This document shows, one piece after another, positions 60,467-64,000 of a stretch of DNA of 64,000 nt. Source of the DNA: Enterobacteriaceae bacterium UBA7338 (GTDB taxonomy: Bacteria; Pseudomonadota; Gammaproteobacteria; Enterobacterales; Enterobacteriaceae); contig DKPJ01000011.1 in assembly GCA_002480085.1 (NCBI GenBank), forward strand, positions 488,389 to 552,388, read 5' to 3'. The notes below the pieces were generated by a model. That model was not told the origin of the DNA and ran no database searches. It was given only the letters and a program-made list of their open reading frames with translations. Both the position numbers and the translations under genes were made by a program. The first letter of the stretch is position 1. Each line of letters opens with the position of its first letter.

Positions 60467-60808
60467 ATGTTTAGTATCACTGTTCTCAATACCACGCTGC
60501 TCTTTTTCATTACCGCCCTGTGCGAAATCCTTGGCTGTTTCCTGCCCTGGCTGTGGTTAAAGCGAGGAGCCAGCCCGCTGCTGCTGATCCCGGCCGGACT
60601 CGCGCTGGCGGCTTTTGTCTGGCTGTTAACCCTCCATCCGGCGGCCAGCGGGCGCGTTTACGCCGCCTACGGTGGGGTCTATGTCTGTACCGCGCTGATC
60701 TGGCTGCGGGTCGTGGATGGCGTCAAGCTCAGCCTTTACGACTGGCTGGGGGCGCTGGTAGCACTCTGCGGGATGTTGATTATCGTGGCAGGATGGGGGC
60801 GCGCATAG
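60467..60808 (+). CDS. ynfA: YnfA, small four-helix membrane protein
   Basis: A 113-residue inner-membrane protein of the YnfA family, distantly related to SMR-type efflux proteins. ALCEILGCFLPWLWLKR and HPAASGRVYAAYGGVYVCTA are nearly invariant in the family. The K-12 protein begins about where VLNTTLLFF occurs here; no standard start codon is present there, so the ATG at 60467, five codons upstream, is used. Confidence 0.93.
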   Translation: MFSITVLNTTLLFFITALCEILGCFLPWLWLKRGASPLLLIPAGLALAAFVWLLTLHPAASGRVYAAYGGVYVCTALIWLRVVDGVKLSLYDWLGALVALCGMLIIVAGWGRA

Positions 60809-60845
60809 CGCCTTTTTTGTGATCAAGCGAAGGTTTTTCGATCAT

Positions 60846-60857
60846 CATACTTGTATG
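60846..60857. promoter_or_regulatory. Possible FCD-type operator upstream of rspA
   Basis: CATACTTGTATG is a palindrome (arms CATAC/GTATG) 59-70 bases before rspA. In E. coli rspAB is repressed by the FadR-type regulator YdfH; the sequence has the right style, but I cannot confirm it is the YdfH site. Confidence 0.4.
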
Positions 60858-60915
60858 GTAGTAGTTCAGTTGCGTAGATTCTCTACATCACAACCGAGAT
60901 GTAAAGGATCAGAAG

Positions 60916-62130
60916 ATGAAGATTGTAGGGGCTGAAGTATTTGTTACCTGTCCGGGGCGCAATTTTGTCACCCTCAAAATTACCACCGACGAGGGGATTG
61001 TCGGTCTGGGCGATGCCACGCTAAACGGACGCGAGCTTTCCGTGGCCTCCTATCTGAAGGATCACCTCTGCCCGCAGCTGATTGGCCGCGATGCGCATCG
61101 CATCGAAGATATCTGGCAGTTCTTCTATAAAGGCGCTTACTGGCGTCGTGGTCCGGTCACTATGTCCGCTATCTCGGCAATTGATATGGCGCTGTGGGAC
61201 ATCAAAGCCAAGGCGGCTAACATGCCGCTCTATCAGCTGCTGGGCGGCGCCTCCCGGGAAGGGGTGATGGTCTACTGCCACACCACCGGCCACAGCATTG
61301 ATGACGTGCTGGAAGACTACGCCCGCCATAAAGAGATGGGCTTCAAAGCCATTCGCGTTCAGTGCGGCGTGCCGGGAATGAAAACCACCTACGGCATGTC
61401 GAAAGGGAAAGGGCTGGCGTATGAACCCGCCACCAAAGGCAACTGGCCGGAAGAGCAGCTCTGGTCAACGGAGAAGTATCTCGACTTTACGCCGAAGCTG
61501 TTTGACGCGGTGCGCAGCAAGTTTGGCTTTAATGAGCATCTGCTGCACGACATGCACCATCGCCTGACGCCTATCGAGGCGGCGCGTTTCGGCAAGAGCA
61601 TTGAAGAGTTCCGCATGTTCTGGATGGAGGATCCGACGCCGGCCGAGAACCAAGAGTGCTTCCGCCTGATCCGCCAGCACACGGTGACGCCGATTGCCGT
61701 AGGTGAGGTCTTCAACAGCATCTGGGACTGTAAGCAGTTAATCGAAGAGCAGCTGATTGACTACATCCGCACCACCATTACCCACGCGGGCGGCATCACC
61801 GGCATGCGCCGTATCGCCGACTTCGCCTCGCTCTACCAGGTGCGTACCGGCTCCCACGGCCCGTCGGACCTCTCGCCGATCTGCCACGCGGCGGCGCTGC
61901 ACTTCGACCTGTGGGTGCCGAACTTTGGCGTGCAGGAGTACATGGGCTACTCCGAGCAGATGCTCGAGGTCTTCCCGCACAGCTGGACCTTCGATAATGG
62001 CTATATGCATCCCGGCGAGAAGCCCGGTCTCGGCATAGAGTTCGATGAGAAGCTGGCGGTGAAATACCCCTACGATCCTGCCTACCTGCCGGTAGCCCGC
62101 CTCGAAGACGGCACGCTGTGGAACTGGTAA
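60916..62130 (+). CDS. rspA: RspA, mannonate dehydratase-type enolase-superfamily enzyme
   Basis: A 404-residue enzyme of the mandelate racemase/enolase superfamily. Metal ligands and catalytic residues are in LLHDMHHRL (Asp), WMEDPTPAENQ (Glu) and IAVGEVFNSIWDC (Glu); RRGPVTMSAISAIDMALWDIK is the family signature. Relatives dehydrate D-mannonate with low efficiency; the true substrate of RspA is debated. Followed by rspB 13 bases later. Confidence 0.94.
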   Translation: MKIVGAEVFVTCPGRNFVTLKITTDEGIVGLGDATLNGRELSVASYLKDHLCPQLIGRDAHRIEDIWQFFYKGAYWRRGPVTMSAISAIDMALWDIKAKAANMPLYQLLGGASREGVMVYCHTTGHSIDDVLEDYARHKEMGFKAIRVQCGVPGMKTTYGMSKGKGLAYEPATKGNWPEEQLWSTEKYLDFTPKLFDAVRSKFGFNEHLLHDMHHRLTPIEAARFGKSIEEFRMFWMEDPTPAENQECFRLIRQHTVTPIAVGEVFNSIWDCKQLIEEQLIDYIRTTITHAGGITGMRRIADFASLYQVRTGSHGPSDLSPICHAAALHFDLWVPNFGVQEYMGYSEQMLEVFPHSWTFDNGYMHPGEKPGLGIEFDEKLAVKYPYDPAYLPVARLEDGTLWNW

Positions 62131-62143
62131 AGAGGAGTTGATG

Positions 62144-63163
62144 ATGAAAAGCATTGTTATCCAGAAGCCGAACGAGCTGGTTATTGAAGAGCGGCCGGTG
62201 CCGACGCCAGCCGCAGGGGAAGTGCGGGTCAAAATCAAACTCGCCGGGATCTGCGGCTCAGACAGCCACATCTATCGCGGGCATAACCCGTTTGCCAAAT
62301 ATCCACGGGTGATCGGCCATGAATTTTTCGGCGTCATCGACGCGGTGGGCGAGGGCGTTGACGAGGCGCGCCTGGGGCAGCGAGTCTCCGTTGATCCGGT
62401 GATCAGCTGCGGGCACTGTTACCCGTGCTCCGTCGGCAAACCCAACGTCTGTACCTCGCTGGTGGTGCTGGGCGTCCATCGTGACGGTGGCTTTAGCGAG
62501 TATGCGGCAGTGCCGGCAAAGAACGCCTGGGTTATTCCCGACGCCATCCCGGATAAGCATGCCGTGATGGTGGAGCCGTTTACTATCGCCGCCCAGGTGA
62601 CCGGGCACGTTAGCCCCACCGAGCAGGACGTGGCGCTGGTCTATGGCGCAGGCCCGATGGGACTGACCACCGTCCAGGCGCTGAAGGGCGTGTACAACGT
62701 TAAGCAAATCATTGTCACCGATCGCATTGAAGAGCGGCTGGCGATGGCGGAAAAAAGCGGCGCGGACTGGACGATCAACAACGGTAAAACGTCCCTGCAG
62801 GCGGCGCTGGAAGAGCGGGGCGTTAAGCCGACGCTGATTATTGACGCTGCTTGCCATCCGTCGATCTTACAGGAGGCCGTGACCCTGGCGTCACCGGCGG
62901 CGCGCATTGTGATGATGGGCTTCTCAAGCGAGCCGAGCCAGATTGTTCAGCAGGGGATCACCGGCAAAGAGCTGTCGATCTTCTCCTCGCGCCTGAACGC
63001 TAACAAATTCCCGGTCGTCATCGACTGGCTGAAGAAGGGGCTGATCGACCCGGATAAATTGATTACCCACGCTTTTGACTATCACCACGTCACAGACGCA
63101 ATCGAACTGTTTGAGAAAGACCAGCGGCAGTGCTGCAAGGTTCTGCTCACGTTCGGGGAATAA
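62144..63163 (+). CDS. rspB: RspB, zinc-dependent alcohol dehydrogenase family
   Basis: A 339-residue medium-chain dehydrogenase. Catalytic zinc ligands: Cys in AGICGSDSHIYRG and GHEFFGVIDAVGEGV; structural zinc cysteines in CGHCYPCSVGKPNVC; the cofactor loop is VYGAGPMGLTTVQ. The ATG at 62144 gives the K-12 start and six bases from GAGGAG; an ATG at 62141 is too close. Co-transcribed with rspA; likely acts on a related sugar acid. Confidence 0.94.
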   Translation: MKSIVIQKPNELVIEERPVPTPAAGEVRVKIKLAGICGSDSHIYRGHNPFAKYPRVIGHEFFGVIDAVGEGVDEARLGQRVSVDPVISCGHCYPCSVGKPNVCTSLVVLGVHRDGGFSEYAAVPAKNAWVIPDAIPDKHAVMVEPFTIAAQVTGHVSPTEQDVALVYGAGPMGLTTVQALKGVYNVKQIIVTDRIEERLAMAEKSGADWTINNGKTSLQAALEERGVKPTLIIDAACHPSILQEAVTLASPAARIVMMGFSSEPSQIVQQGITGKELSIFSSRLNANKFPVVIDWLKKGLIDPDKLITHAFDYHHVTDAIELFEKDQRQCCKVLLTFGE

Positions 63164-63211
63164 AAATACTGCGATACGTGGTCCACATCTTACCCTGTAG
63201 AGATAGCCATT

Positions 63212-64000
63212 ATGACTCAAGCACAACATGAAAGATCGACCTCAGACCTGGTGAAAGCCGCCGTTTCCGGCTGGCTGGGCACCGCGCTGGAATTTATGGA
63301 CTTCCAGCTCTACTCCCTGGGGGCGGCGTTAGTATTCCATGAGATCTTCTTCCCGGAGCAGTCCGCCGCTATGGCGCTGATTCTGGCGATGGGGACCTAT
63401 GGCGCAGGCTATATTGCCCGCATCGTCGGCGCATTTATCTTCGGTAAAATGGGCGACCGGGTTGGGCGTAAAAAGGTGCTGTTTATTACCATCACCATGA
63501 TGGGGATCTGCACCACCTTAATTGGCGTTCTGCCGACCTACGCGCAGATCGGTATTTTTGCCCCGATCCTGCTGGTTACCCTGCGTATCGTTCAGGGGCT
63601 GGGCGCGGGTGCGGAGATCTCCGGCGCGGGCACCATGCTGGCTGAGTACGCCCCGAAAGGGAAGCGCGGCATTATCTCGTCGCTGGTGGCGATGGGCACC
63701 AACTGCGGCACGCTGAGCGCCACGGCGATCTGGGCGGTGATGTTCTTCTTCCTCGATCGGGAAGAGCTGGTTGCCTGGGGCTGGCGTATTCCGTTCCTGG
63801 CGAGCGTGGTGGTGATGATCTTCGCTATCTGGCTGCGTATGAACCTCAAGGAAAGCCCGGTATTTGAGAAGGTCAGCGAAGGGGAAGCCCCTGCGAAAGC
63901 CAATCCGCAGGAGAGTTCTTTGGGCGCAATGTTTAAGAGCAAATCCTTCTGGCTGGCCACCGGTCTGCGCTTCGGCCAGGCAGGCAACTCAGGTCTGATT
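63212..64000 (+). CDS. ydfJ: MHS-family MFS transporter, YdfJ-type (cut by window end)
   Basis: The first 263 codons of a metabolite:H+ symporter. After a short cytosolic start (MTQAQHERSTSDLVKAAVSG), at least six helices are visible, with the MFS motif GKMGDRVGRKKVLF between helices 2 and 3 and RIVQGLGAGAEISGAGTMLAEYAP in helix 4-5. Position 48 bases after rspB corresponds to ydfJ, which in K-12 is split from rspB by the Qin prophage. It is probably the importer for the RspAB substrate. Confidence 0.8.
   Translation, partial: MTQAQHERSTSDLVKAAVSGWLGTALEFMDFQLYSLGAALVFHEIFFPEQSAAMALILAMGTYGAGYIARIVGAFIFGKMGDRVGRKKVLFITITMMGICTTLIGVLPTYAQIGIFAPILLVTLRIVQGLGAGAEISGAGTMLAEYAPKGKRGIISSLVAMGTNCGTLSATAIWAVMFFFLDREELVAWGWRIPFLASVVVMIFAIWLRMNLKESPVFEKVSEGEAPAKANPQESSLGAMFKSKSFWLATGLRFGQAGNSGLI

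Overview
The window is a chromosomal segment from a member of the Enterobacteriaceae that is not Escherichia coli. Most proteins are close to E. coli K-12 orthologues, the order follows the K-12 replication-terminus region in long blocks, and a tus gene with its Ter site is present. A genus such as Enterobacter, Lelliottia, Leclercia or Kosakonia fits, but the genus cannot be fixed from this piece alone. Codon use looks moderately GC-rich, except for a visibly AT-richer accessory stretch at about 5.2-7.7 kb.

Layout. 1-5.1 kb: rsxC (cut by the window edge), rsxB, rsxA, ydgK, the small gene blr, ydgJ and add; cnu, which lies between blr and ydgK in K-12, is missing. 5.2-7.7 kb: an accessory island between add and malY. 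It holds a degenerate malY-like 3' end, a possible toxin tail overlapping an Imm63-type immunity gene, a cupin, a lipoprotein that is essentially a TolA C-terminal domain, a DUF6404 membrane protein and two copies of a 24-bp palindromic repeat. 7.7-28.5 kb: malY-malX/malI, ydgA, manA, fumA, fumC, tus with a Ter site, a tandem REP-type array, rstB-rstA, ydgC, folM, ydgI, ydgH and pntAB. 28.5-32.1 kb: uspE, fnr, ogt and smrA, which in K-12 lie far from pntAB. 32.2-39.5 kb: a stress-flavoured accessory group (YciE-type ferritin-like protein, GH15 glycosidase, YghA-type SDR, three small unknown or BssS-like proteins, and a CHASE4-GGDEF-EAL protein). 39.5-47.4 kb: ydgD, ydgU, asr, an M32 carboxypeptidase, a 30-residue protein, ynfM, ynfL, mlc, bioD2 and ynfD.

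47.4-59.1 kb: a complete urea uptake and ATP-dependent urea breakdown operon, atzF-uca-gntR-urtABCDE, read on the minus strand and inserted between ynfD and ynfC. It has a textbook sigma-54 promoter, NtrC-like boxes upstream and a palindromic GntR-type operator at the predicted transcription start. Urea imported by UrtABCDE would be carboxylated by Uca to allophanate and hydrolysed by AtzF to ammonia and CO2. This gives a nickel-free nitrogen-scavenging route. 59.3-64 kb: ynfC, ynfB (speG missing between them), ynfA, rspA, rspB and the start of an intact MHS-family transporter equivalent to ydfJ.

The most interesting items are the add-malY island, the self-contained urea operon with its layered promoter, the tandem repeat array beside the Ter site, and the GH15/SDR/YciE cluster. 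No rRNA, tRNA, CRISPR array, prophage or complete insertion sequence was seen.
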